The notes under the pieces: model-generated
The model's input: the letters and a program-made list of their open reading frames with translations, nothing else
What the model was told of the DNA's origin: nothing
The model's database searches: none
In this document: positions 16,891-24,386 of the stretch, in pieces
Layout of the letters: each line of letters opens with the position of its first letter
How positions within the stretch are numbered: position 1 is the first letter of the stretch
Assembly: GCA_040757085.1 (NCBI GenBank)
Contig: JBFLXJ010000011.1
Location: 100,086-164,085, forward strand
Source of the DNA: Bacillota bacterium
Lineage (GTDB): Bacteria > Bacillota > Sulfobacillia > JACIYH01
Length of the DNA: 64,000 nucleotides
Reading direction: 5' to 3'
Translations under genes and position numbers: made by a program

Positions 16891-16910
16891 TGTGCACGGA
16901 TGTGTGCACA
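16891..16910. promoter_or_regulatory. inverted repeat TGTGCAC-N6-GTGCACA over the transcription start
   Basis: A perfect 7+6+7 inverted repeat immediately downstream of the -10, covering the expected start site. This is the usual place for a repressor operator. It also contains the ATG at 16900, which argues against that codon being the true start of the downstream gene. Confidence 0.55.
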
Positions 16911-16935
16911 CAACCACGGACCGGGGGCGAAAGAG

Positions 16936-17856
16936 TTGGGAGAGGCGAACGGCATTTTGCATGTGGTGTCGGTCTCGCTGGGTTCGAGCAGCCGGGACCA
17001 CGTGGCCCGCGCCGAATTCCTGGGACGGCAGGTGCTCATCGAGCGGCGGGGTACCGACGGGGACATCGGCAAGGCCATCCGGCTGGTGCAGGAGCTGGAT
17101 GGACGGGTGGATGCCTTCGGTATGGGCGGCATAGACCTCTACCTGCAGGCGGGGAGGCGCAGGTACCGCATCCGCGATGCCGTGCCCATAGCCCGGGCAG
17201 CCCGGCGCACGCCCATGGTCGACGGTTCCGGACTCAAGGACACCCTGGAGCGTCGCGTCGTCAGGTACCTGGCGACCGAATACGGTCTTCCCCTGCGAGG
17301 CAAGACCGTGCTCATGGTGTCGGCCATGGACCGGTTCGGGATGGCCGAGGCCCTGGTGGAGGCCGGATGCCGGCTCATACTGGGCGACCTCATGTTTGGC
17401 CTGGGCGTCCCCGTCCCGCTGTACAGCCTGCGTTCGCTGGAACTGCTGGCGCGGGTGCTGGCGCCCGTCATCGTGCAGTTACCGTTCCGCTTGCTCTATC
17501 CCACCGGGGAAAGGCAGAAGGAAACCCACCCCAGGTTCGCTGCTTACTACCAGCGGGCTGACATCATCGCGGGTGACTACCACTTCATCGCCCACCACAT
17601 GCCGGACCGCCTGGAGGGAAAGGTCATCATCACCAATACCGTCACCCCTGCCGACGTTCAAGCCCTGCGTGCCCGCGGGGTGAGTTTGCTCGTCACCACC
17701 ACGCCCGAGTTCGACGGGCGATCCTTCGGGACCAACGTGATGGAGGCGGTGATGGTCGCCCTGTGCGGTCGTGCGGCCGGAGAACTGACCGCAGCGGACT
17801 ACGAGGAACTGCTTGACCGCATAGCATTCCGCCCTCGCATCGAGGAACTCAACTGA
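16936..17856 (+). CDS. conserved protein often annotated quinate 5-dehydrogenase
   Basis: About 306 residues. The sequence opens with VVSVSLGSSSRDH..RAEFLG and continues IERRGTDGDIGKAIRLVQELDG, AFGMGGIDLYL.AG.RRY.IRDA, VDGSGLKDTLERRVV and VMEAVMVAL. I recognise it as a conserved Bacillota family that databases call quinate 5-dehydrogenase; no NAD-binding signature supports that name, so the activity is doubtful. TTG 16936 is preferred (GGGGG 8 bases upstream); TTG 16957 and ATG 16900 are alternatives, the last lying inside the candidate operator. It has its own promoter. Confidence 0.65.
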   Translation: MGEANGILHVVSVSLGSSSRDHVARAEFLGRQVLIERRGTDGDIGKAIRLVQELDGRVDAFGMGGIDLYLQAGRRRYRIRDAVPIARAARRTPMVDGSGLKDTLERRVVRYLATEYGLPLRGKTVLMVSAMDRFGMAEALVEAGCRLILGDLMFGLGVPVPLYSLRSLELLARVLAPVIVQLPFRLLYPTGERQKETHPRFAAYYQRADIIAGDYHFIAHHMPDRLEGKVIITNTVTPADVQALRARGVSLLVTTTPEFDGRSFGTNVMEAVMVALCGRAAGELTAADYEELLDRIAFRPRIEELN

Positions 17857-17916
17857 AGACCGGGCCGGGGAACTCAAGCACAGCCCGGACTCAAGCCAAG
17901 CCTGCTCGCCGGGAAA

Positions 17917-18393
17917 TCAACTGCTGCCGGCACGGCGGGCGGCGGCCAGGGCTCTTTCCACGGCGTCTTCGGGACCGGTGGCCAGCATCAATCCGGCGGG
18001 TGTGCCGTTCCTGGCGATGGACCAGGTGCCCAGGCCCACCACGGGCCGCCCGAACTTGAGGGCAAACGCGATCTCTGAGAGGGTGCCGTATCCCCCGGAA
18101 ATGGCGATGGCCGCGTGGCAGGTGCGGGCGATGATTACGTTGCGGGCATCACCCATGCCGGTAACTATGGGGATGTCCACATAGGGGTTGGCCTGTTCCC
18201 GGGATTCTCCCGGCAGGATGCCCACCGTCAGTCCTCCCGCCTCTTTGGCCCCCAGGCAGGCGGCTTCCATGACGCCCGTGGTCCCCCCGCATACGAGGAC
18301 GGCTCCGGCGCGGGCGATAGCCTGCCCCACCCGGCGGGCCGCCTGGTAAACTTCCTCCGAGCACTGGTGAGCACCAAAAACGGCCACGATCAC
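17917..18393 (-). CDS. TIGR00725 / LOG-like protein
   Basis: 158 residues with a Rossmann-like start (VIVAVFGAHQCSEE), GAVLVCGGTTGVMEAACLGAKEAGG, GILPG and the signature SGGYGTLSEIAFAL, a variant of the PGGxGTxxE motif shared by LOG lysine-decarboxylase-like proteins and the TIGR00725 family. GTG 18393 is chosen for its ribosome site GGAGGT 7 bases upstream; the open frame runs further upstream but there it overlaps the aminotransferase gene. Members bind nucleotides or Moco in some cases; role here unknown. Confidence 0.8.
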   Translation of the reverse strand: MIVAVFGAHQCSEEVYQAARRVGQAIARAGAVLVCGGTTGVMEAACLGAKEAGGLTVGILPGESREQANPYVDIPIVTGMGDARNVIIARTCHAAIAISGGYGTLSEIAFALKFGRPVVGLGTWSIARNGTPAGLMLATGPEDAVERALAAARRAGSS

Positions 18394-18440
18394 GGTCTTG
18401 ACCTCCAGCACGCGCGTGGTTGTAACTGGGGGCGCCGACC

Positions 18441-19637
18441 TCAGCCCCGGCCTGCCCGGGGGCGGTGTTCCAGGTAGGCGGCCAGGCGGCGCATGCCTTC
18501 CTCGATGTTCTCCAGGGAGTTGGCGTAGGAGAACCTGAGGTACCCCTCTGCGTTGTTCCCGAAGTCGATGCCGGGTGCCACCGCCACCCGGGCCCGTTCC
18601 AGGAGTTCGCTGGCAAAGGCGTAGGAGTCCGGGCTGAACTTTTTGGCGTTGGCCAGCACGTAAAAGGCACCCGTGGGCTCTACCGCTACTCCGAACCCGA
18701 TCTCGCGCAGGCGCGCCACCAGGTGCCGGCGCCGGGCGTCGTAAGTCCTGACCATCTCCCTGACGTAAGGGTCGCACTCGCGGAAAGCGGCCAGGGCGGC
18801 ATACTGGGCCAGGGAGGATGCGCATATGAGCAGGTTCTGCTGCAGCTTCTGGATGGGCCGCACCAGTTCGCGGGGGACGATGGCGTAGCCCAGCCGCCAC
18901 CCCGTCATGGCGTACAGCTTGGAAAAGCCGTTGATCACCACGCACCGGTCCGTGTATTCCAGCATGGAGTGGGCCCGCCCGTTGTACACCAGGCCGTGGT
19001 ATATCTCGTCGGAGACCACCAGGGTGTCCAGGTTGGCCAGTTCGGCAAGCTGCTCGGGAGAAAGCACGATTCCCGTGGGATTGGCCGGGGAGTTGATCAG
19101 GATGGCCTTCGTGCGGGGGCCGATGGAGGCCCGGATGGCCTCCGGGTGGTAGCGAAAACCTTCCTCCTCGCGGAGGGCCACGTAGACACAGGACCCGCCC
19201 ACGAAGCCGATGGTGTTCGGGTAGCAGGCGTAGTGGGGGTCGGGCAGGATGACCTGGTCGCCTGGATCCAGGATGGCCGCGAATACGAGCAGCATGGCGG
19301 GTGAGGTTCCGGAGGTGACGATGATGCGGTCGGGGGTGATGTCCACCCCGTATTCCCGCTTGTAATACGCACATATCTCTTCCCGCAGTTCGAGGAGCCC
19401 CAGGCTGTGGGTGTAGTGGGTGTGGCCGTCGGCCAGGGCGCGGGCCGCTGCTTCCTTGATGGGCGGGGGGGTGTCGAAGTCGGGTTCGCCCACCTCCAGG
19501 TGGATGATGGGAACCCCGTCTTTCTCCAGGGCCTGAGCCTTTTCCATCACGTCCATCACGATGAACGGCGGGATGGCCGCCGCCATCTGCGAGGTAAGGC
19601 GGGTACCCGGAGCGCTCGTGCTGGTTGGCCGGCTCAT
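18441..19637 (-). CDS. pyridoxal-phosphate-dependent aminotransferase (class I/II)
   Basis: 398 residues with the fold-type I aminotransferase marks: HLEVGEPDFDTP, IIVTSGTSPAM, SPANPTG, VSDEIYHGLVY and the PLP-lysine motif NGFSKLYAMTGWRLGY (Lys240), then a C-terminal YLRFSYA with the substrate-carboxylate Arg. It resembles aspartate or aromatic aminotransferases of Bacillota; the exact amino donor cannot be told. The ATG at 19637 has GGGGGAACGAG upstream. The pyroglutamyl peptidase gene lies 47 bases upstream on the same strand, suggesting a peptide and amino-acid use operon. Confidence 0.9.
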   Translation of the reverse strand: MSRPTSTSAPGTRLTSQMAAAIPPFIVMDVMEKAQALEKDGVPIIHLEVGEPDFDTPPPIKEAAARALADGHTHYTHSLGLLELREEICAYYKREYGVDITPDRIIVTSGTSPAMLLVFAAILDPGDQVILPDPHYACYPNTIGFVGGSCVYVALREEEGFRYHPEAIRASIGPRTKAILINSPANPTGIVLSPEQLAELANLDTLVVSDEIYHGLVYNGRAHSMLEYTDRCVVINGFSKLYAMTGWRLGYAIVPRELVRPIQKLQQNLLICASSLAQYAALAAFRECDPYVREMVRTYDARRRHLVARLREIGFGVAVEPTGAFYVLANAKKFSPDSYAFASELLERARVAVAPGIDFGNNAEGYLRFSYANSLENIEEGMRRLAAYLEHRPRAGRG

Positions 19638-19684
19638 CTCGTTCCCCCCATCCGGGCTGAGTGCTTGCTGCTTGCGCGAGCCCG

Positions 19685-20338
19685 TTATCCTCCTGTTGTT
19701 CTCCCGGTGACCTTTTTTTCCTGCATGGCGGCTACGCATTCCTCTACGACGACTTTCAGTGCCTCGACCACTGTGGCCAGGGCCATGCTGGGGCGGGGCG
19801 GGCTGGAGGTGGCTGCCTGCACGGGCAAAAGGGGGATGTGGACGAAACCGTTCCTGGCGGCCAGGCCGCGCGCGGCGATGTAGTCGGACACAGCATAGAA
19901 AACCTCGTTGCAACAGAAGGTGCCCGCCGAATAAGACACCGACGCAGGTATCCCGGCGTCGTTTAATCGCCGGACTATGCTCCTGGCCGGAATGGTGGCG
20001 AAATAGGCAACCGGCCCGCCCGGACGGATGGGCTCATCCTGGGGTTTCTGGCCGGCGTTATCGGGGATGCGGTAATCGCGCAGGTTTATGGCGACGCGTT
20101 CCACGCTGATGTCGGGACGACCGCCGGCCTGGCCCACGTTGATGACCACTTCCGGTTGCCATTTCTCGATCAAGCTGATGGCCCGCTCGCCGCAAACTCT
20201 CGCTACCGTAGGCAGTTCTCCTGTCACCACCTGGTATCCCTCTACGGTGAAACCGTCCAGTTGCTGCGCTGCCAGGCTGGAAGGATTGATGCTGTCTCCT
20301 CCGAAGGGTTCAAAACCGGTGACCAGGACGTACTTCAT
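19685..20338 (-). CDS. pcp: pyroglutamyl-peptidase I
   Basis: Cysteine peptidase (C15) that removes N-terminal pyroglutamate from peptides. The triad is in the right places: Glu80 in DISVERVAINLRDYRIPD, Cys143 in SYSAGTFCCNEVFY and His167 in GFVHIPLLP. The start MKYVLVTGFEPFGGDSINPS is the family start, so ATG 20338 is used although the nearest GGAGG is about 14 bases away. 217 residues is typical. Confidence 0.95.
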   Translation of the reverse strand: MKYVLVTGFEPFGGDSINPSSLAAQQLDGFTVEGYQVVTGELPTVARVCGERAISLIEKWQPEVVINVGQAGGRPDISVERVAINLRDYRIPDNAGQKPQDEPIRPGGPVAYFATIPARSIVRRLNDAGIPASVSYSAGTFCCNEVFYAVSDYIAARGLAARNGFVHIPLLPVQAATSSPPRPSMALATVVEALKVVVEECVAAMQEKKVTGRTTGG

Positions 20339-20455
20339 GGTCTGATGGCTCGCCTCCTTGTGACACGGTGGTGGTGGAAACGGTGTTCGCCGGCTCCTCA
20401 TTGATTCCCTTTTCAGCGTAGCAGGAATTGGGCAAGCGGGTGGCGAATAGCCAAT

Positions 20456-20484
20456 TTGGGTCTATAAAGAGACAGGTGATAAAT
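20456..20484 (+). promoter_or_regulatory. possible promoter of the regulator operon
   Basis: TTGGGT and ATAAAT separated by 17 bases, 20 bases ahead of the start of the GGDEF-HTH regulator. Both hexamers are weak matches, so this is tentative. Confidence 0.3.
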
Positions 20485-20504
20485 TCGGCGGGAGGAGGAC
20501 GGGA

Positions 20505-21809
20505 ATGCCCGGGCCGGTGCGAGTGGCCGTGATCGGACCTGCCGACATGGTGGATCAGGCCACTGCAGTCGCGGGTGGCATCCCCGGAGTGAGGGTCCTG
20601 CCCCTGGCCTACGAGCACGAGGGTCGGGCGCCGGAACTGTACCGCCAGGCCGCCGGACAGGCCGAGGTGGTGCTGTTCACCGGTCCCCTTGCCTACCAGA
20701 GAACGGTGGCGGAGGTCCGTGCCAGCGTCCCAGCCCTGTATATCCCGTATTCGGCCATGTGGCTTTACGCCTCTCTTTTCCGCGTGGGCGACAGGGGTTC
20801 CCTGTCCCGGGTGAGTGTGGACACCATGGACCGGCGCGTGGTGGAAGAAACTTATCGGGAGCTCGGCATTCCTCTCCTCGACCTGTACGTGCACGAGTAC
20901 AGTGGCATCCCCGACCCGGAAATCCTGGTGCAATTTCACCTCGACCTTTACCGCGACGGTAAGACTTCCCATGCTCTGACCTGCCTGCGCCGGGTACACG
21001 GGCGCCTGCGTGACCTGGGTGTTCCCTGCGCCTGGCTGGTACCTTCCCGGGTGGCCATGGCCGAGGCGCTGGAAAAGGCCATGCTGGTGGGGGAGGGGAT
21101 ACGTGCCCGCGGCATGCAGATGGTGGTGGGACTGGTAAAGATCCACCCGGACGGGACCACTCTGACGCCCCTGCAGCAGCAACGGGGAAGGCTGCGGGTG
21201 TACGACATCCTGCTGGGATTCGTGGAAGAGATCGATGGCCACATGTGGTACGACGGCGGGGATGAGTACCAGTTCTTCACCACCCGCATGCTCTTTGAAA
21301 AGTCCACCAACTTCTACACGAGCTGGAACCTGGTGGAGAGGCTCAACCGCGCAGGTGTGCGGGTGAGCGTGGGAGTAGGTTTCGGAGAGACGGCCAACCG
21401 GGCGGGAGCGAACGCCCGCTCTGCCCTCGAGGAAGCCATCAAGACGGGGGGCAACAAGTGCTACGTGATGACGGAGCGTAAGCGCCTGATTGGTCCCCTG
21501 GGTGCGGGCTCGGTCGCCTACGAGGTGCGCAGTACTGATCCCGGTCTGCTGGACCGGGCGCGCGAGCTGGGCATGGCTCCGGCATCCCTTAGCCGGGTGC
21601 TGGCGGTTCTGGAAGGGCTGGGAGAGGAGTTCACGGCCCGGGAGGTTGCGGCGGGGCTGCACGTTTCTCCCCGCAGCGCTAACCGAATCCTGGGGCGGCT
21701 GCAGGCGGGCGGTTTGGTGGAGCAGGCTGGTCAGGAAGCCCCCGGCCGGCGGGGGCGACCGCGGTTGGTGTACCGCCTGACGGGGGACGCGGGCTCCCCG
21801 TCAGGATAG
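20505..21809 (+). CDS. transcriptional regulator with GGDEF-like domain and C-terminal winged HTH
   Basis: 434 residues in three parts. Residues 1-200 form an alpha/beta ligand-binding-like region I do not recognise (VRVAVIGPADMVDQA..., ELGIPLLDLYV). Residues about 205-322 look like a nucleotide-cyclase/GGDEF fold: VVGLVKIHPDG, then WYDGGDEYQFF with GGDEY at 251-255, then VRVSVGVGFGETANRAGANARSALEEAIKTGGN, matching the closing blocks of GGDEF domains. The metal-binding Asp of the first strand appears to be Lys, so catalysis is doubtful. Residues 364-425 are a winged helix (EFTAREVAAGLHVSPRSANRILGRLQAGGLV...GRPRLVY). The ATG follows GGAGGAGGA. It precedes a sensorless sigma-54 activator by 58 bases. 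GTP cyclohydrolase III-like is another reading of the middle domain. Confidence 0.6.
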   Translation: MPGPVRVAVIGPADMVDQATAVAGGIPGVRVLPLAYEHEGRAPELYRQAAGQAEVVLFTGPLAYQRTVAEVRASVPALYIPYSAMWLYASLFRVGDRGSLSRVSVDTMDRRVVEETYRELGIPLLDLYVHEYSGIPDPEILVQFHLDLYRDGKTSHALTCLRRVHGRLRDLGVPCAWLVPSRVAMAEALEKAMLVGEGIRARGMQMVVGLVKIHPDGTTLTPLQQQRGRLRVYDILLGFVEEIDGHMWYDGGDEYQFFTTRMLFEKSTNFYTSWNLVERLNRAGVRVSVGVGFGETANRAGANARSALEEAIKTGGNKCYVMTERKRLIGPLGAGSVAYEVRSTDPGLLDRARELGMAPASLSRVLAVLEGLGEEFTAREVAAGLHVSPRSANRILGRLQAGGLVEQAGQEAPGRRGRPRLVYRLTGDAGSPSG

Positions 21810-21867
21810 GGATTACCTGACGGGCACACCGGGTGCTGATACGGTGGGCACCGGCGGAGGTGCGGGT

Positions 21868-22866
21868 ATGGGGCAGGAGGGCTGGGGCGACGGCCGGGTG
21901 AGTTTCGCGGCCATAGTGGGGCAGAGCCCGGCCATGCAGCAGGTGTGTGAGATTGCCCGGCGGGTGGCGGTGGGGGATTCCACTGTGCTCATCCAGGGCG
22001 AGAGTGGCACCGGTAAGGAGCTATTCGCCCGCGCCATTCATCAGGCCAGCCGCCGGGCAGGAAGGCCATTCGTCCCGCTGAACTGCGGAGCCATTCCCGA
22101 AGGCCTGCTGGAGAGCGAATTGTTCGGTTACGACCGGGGTGCCTTCACGGGAGCCGATCCCCGGGGCAAGCCCGGGAAATTCGAACTGGCAGACGGGGGC
22201 ACCCTCTTCCTGGACGAGGTAGCGGACCTCGCCCTCCCCCTGCAGGTGAAGCTCCTGCGCGCCCTGCAAGAAAGGGAAATAGAGCGGCTGGGGGGCAGAG
22301 GTTCCATACGGGTGGACGTGCGGGTGATCGCGGCCAGCAACCGTCCCCTCGATCACCTGGTGGAGGAGGGGAAGTTCCGGCGGGATCTGTATTACCGCCT
22401 GAACGTGATCCCGCTTCACATTCCGCCCCTCCGTGAGCGTCGTGAAGATATCCCCCTGCTGGCCCACCATTTCCTGGCCCGCCTGGCGCACACCGTCCCT
22501 TGTTGCCCCCGGGGTTTTACTCCCGCCGCCATGCGCGCGCTGGTGTCTTACTCCTGGCCGGGTAACGTACGGGAACTCCAAAACGCCGTGGAGTTTGCGG
22601 CCAACATGTGCCAGGGCGACCTCATCGGGCCCGAGGACCTGCCCCCTTACGTGCGCGGGATTTCACCCCCGGCCGCCGATGGCGGCCGGAGCCTGGACCT
22701 GCGCACCCTGGAAAAGAGAGCCATCCTGGAGGCTCTTGAGCGTTACGGGACCAGCTTACAGGGCAAGAAGCTGGCGGCGCGGGCTCTGGGGATCAGTGTG
22801 GCCACGCTCTACCGCAAGGTGGAGCGCTACTCCCTGGAGGGGTCCCATATGCGCCATGTGCGCTAG
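21868..22866 (+). CDS. sigma-54-dependent transcriptional activator without sensor domain
   Basis: 332 residues, nearly all AAA+ plus DNA-binding. Walker A GESGTGKE (44-51), the sigma-54 contact loop GAFTGA (91-96), Walker B FLDEV (about 114-118), SNRPL and RRDLYYRLNV.P..IPPLRERREDI (sensor and arginine-finger regions), YSWPGNVRELQN, and a Fis-type HTH near 285-320 (GKKLAARALGISVATLYRKVERY). Only about 15 residues precede the AAA+ domain, so no signal-receiving domain exists here; the GGDEF-HTH protein encoded just upstream may supply it. ATG 21868 has GGAGGTGCGGGT upstream; a GTG at 21844 is less likely. A likely target promoter lies at 33308. Confidence 0.92.
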   Translation: MGQEGWGDGRVSFAAIVGQSPAMQQVCEIARRVAVGDSTVLIQGESGTGKELFARAIHQASRRAGRPFVPLNCGAIPEGLLESELFGYDRGAFTGADPRGKPGKFELADGGTLFLDEVADLALPLQVKLLRALQEREIERLGGRGSIRVDVRVIAASNRPLDHLVEEGKFRRDLYYRLNVIPLHIPPLRERREDIPLLAHHFLARLAHTVPCCPRGFTPAAMRALVSYSWPGNVRELQNAVEFAANMCQGDLIGPEDLPPYVRGISPPAADGGRSLDLRTLEKRAILEALERYGTSLQGKKLAARALGISVATLYRKVERYSLEGSHMRHVR

Positions 22867-22985
22867 CAGGGTCCTCCGGCGCACACGCAGATTTCCCTGT
22901 GGAGCCCAACGGGGAGGTGGTGCGAGAGGGTAACAAACGGTGATTCTATGGGCGGAGCAGGGACCGGGAAAGGAGGTAGCGCAGG

Positions 22986-24305
22986 ATGGAGAAGACCGGT
23001 TGGCTGGAGCGGAAATTCGCCCTCTTGGCGAACCGGACCACGGTGCGGACGGAAGTCCTGGCCGGGCTGACCACCTTCATGACTATGGCCTACATCATCT
23101 TCGTTAACCCGTCCATCCTCAAGGACGCCGGCATGGACTTCGGGGCAGTGATGGTGGCCACCTGTCTTTCCTCGGCGGCGGCCTGCTTGATCATGGGGCT
23201 GTATGCGAACTATCCCATCGCGTTGGCTCCCGGTATGGGGATCAACGCATTCTTCGCGTATACCGTGGTGAGGGGCATGGGCTACCCCTGGGAAGCAGCC
23301 CTGGCGGCGGTGTTCGTCGATGGCGTCCTGACTCTGCTGCTCTTGACCATGACCGGGGCGCGGGAAGCGATCATCAATTCAGTGCCCATGTCGCTCAAGC
23401 TTTCCATCTCCGCGGGTATCGGCCTTTTCCTTGCTCTCATCGGTTTACAAAACGCGGGTATCGTCCAGCCCAATCCCGTCACCCTGGTGCAACTGGGTGA
23501 TTTCTCGAAGCCCAATGTCCTTCTGGCCGCCATCGGTCTGGTGATCACGGGGGGGCTGGTGGTGTTGCGGGTGCGGGGGGCCTTGCTCCTGGGCATCATC
23601 GCCACCACGCTGCTCGGTATCCCCATGGGGGTGACCAACACCCAGGGGTTCCGGCTGGTCAGTCTTCCCCCCAGCCTGGCTCCCACCTTCGGGGCCTTTG
23701 CTTATGGGCTGCGGGACGTGCTGACCGTGGGCATGATCCCCATCGTGTTCACCTTCATCTTCGTCGACCTCTTCGACACGGTGGGGACCATCATCGGGGT
23801 GACCAGCAAGGCGGGCATGCTGGACGAAAGGGGCAGGCTTCCCCGGGCCAACCGGGCCCTGTATTCGGACACCCTGGGCACCGTGATCGGTTCCATCCTG
23901 GGGACAAGTTGCGTGACATCCTACATCGAAAGTGCCTCGGGTATGGCCGAAGGCGGGCGCACCGGCCTTACGGCGGTGGTGGTGGCGGTCCTGTTCGTCC
24001 TGGCCACCTTCTTCGCCCCTGTGGTGGGCATCGTACCGGCGGCCGCCACCGCCCCCGTGCTGGTCATCGTGGGCGTATTCATGATCGAGCCCATCATGAA
24101 AGTGGACTTCGGCGACTACCTGGAAGCCATCCCGGCCTTCCTGGCTCTGGCCATGATGCCGTTTACCTACAGCATCGCCGAGGGTATCATCTGGGGCGTG
24201 CTCTCCTACGTGGTCCTGCACGCCATCGCCCGCAGGTTCGAAAAGATCAGCCTCACCATGTGGATCCTGGCGGCGGTGTGTTTGTTGCGCTTCTTCGTAC
24301 ACTGA
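22986..24305 (+). CDS. NCS2-type purine permease (AzgA/PbuG-like)
   Basis: 439-residue polytopic membrane protein, about 12-14 hydrophobic segments. The family blocks are present: RTEVLAGLTTFMTMAYIIFVNP, the APGMGINAFFAY stretch, TFIFVDLFDTVGTI.GV, and SCVTSYIESASGMAEGGRTGLTA. These match the adenine/guanine/hypoxanthine:proton symporters rather than xanthine/uracil carriers. AAAGGAGGTAGC precedes the ATG. It sits between the sigma-54 activator and adenine deaminase, consistent with import of a purine base that is then deaminated. Confidence 0.92.
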   Translation: MEKTGWLERKFALLANRTTVRTEVLAGLTTFMTMAYIIFVNPSILKDAGMDFGAVMVATCLSSAAACLIMGLYANYPIALAPGMGINAFFAYTVVRGMGYPWEAALAAVFVDGVLTLLLLTMTGAREAIINSVPMSLKLSISAGIGLFLALIGLQNAGIVQPNPVTLVQLGDFSKPNVLLAAIGLVITGGLVVLRVRGALLLGIIATTLLGIPMGVTNTQGFRLVSLPPSLAPTFGAFAYGLRDVLTVGMIPIVFTFIFVDLFDTVGTIIGVTSKAGMLDERGRLPRANRALYSDTLGTVIGSILGTSCVTSYIESASGMAEGGRTGLTAVVVAVLFVLATFFAPVVGIVPAAATAPVLVIVGVFMIEPIMKVDFGDYLEAIPAFLALAMMPFTYSIAEGIIWGVLSYVVLHAIARRFEKISLTMWILAAVCLLRFFVH

Positions 24306-24317
24306 TAGCTGGGTGGC

Positions 24318-24345
24318 GGGGGGCCAGCCCCGGGGCTGGCCCCCC
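24318..24345 (+). terminator. 28-base perfect palindrome after the purine permease
   Basis: GGGGGGCCAGCCCC joined to its exact complement, giving a very stable hairpin 12 bases after the permease stop and about 40 before the adenine deaminase start. There is no T run, so it may be an attenuator or mRNA-stabilising element rather than a full terminator. Confidence 0.6.
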
Positions 24346-24386
24346 GGATCAAAATGGGTCTGCGGAGGAGAGTGCGGAGGTGGGAT

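Noticed and set aside
17917-19374. A single 485-residue minus-strand protein
   Set aside because: Only its last third resembles a family (TIGR00725); the rest is a shadow of the aminotransferase. A good ribosome site marks the real start at 18393.
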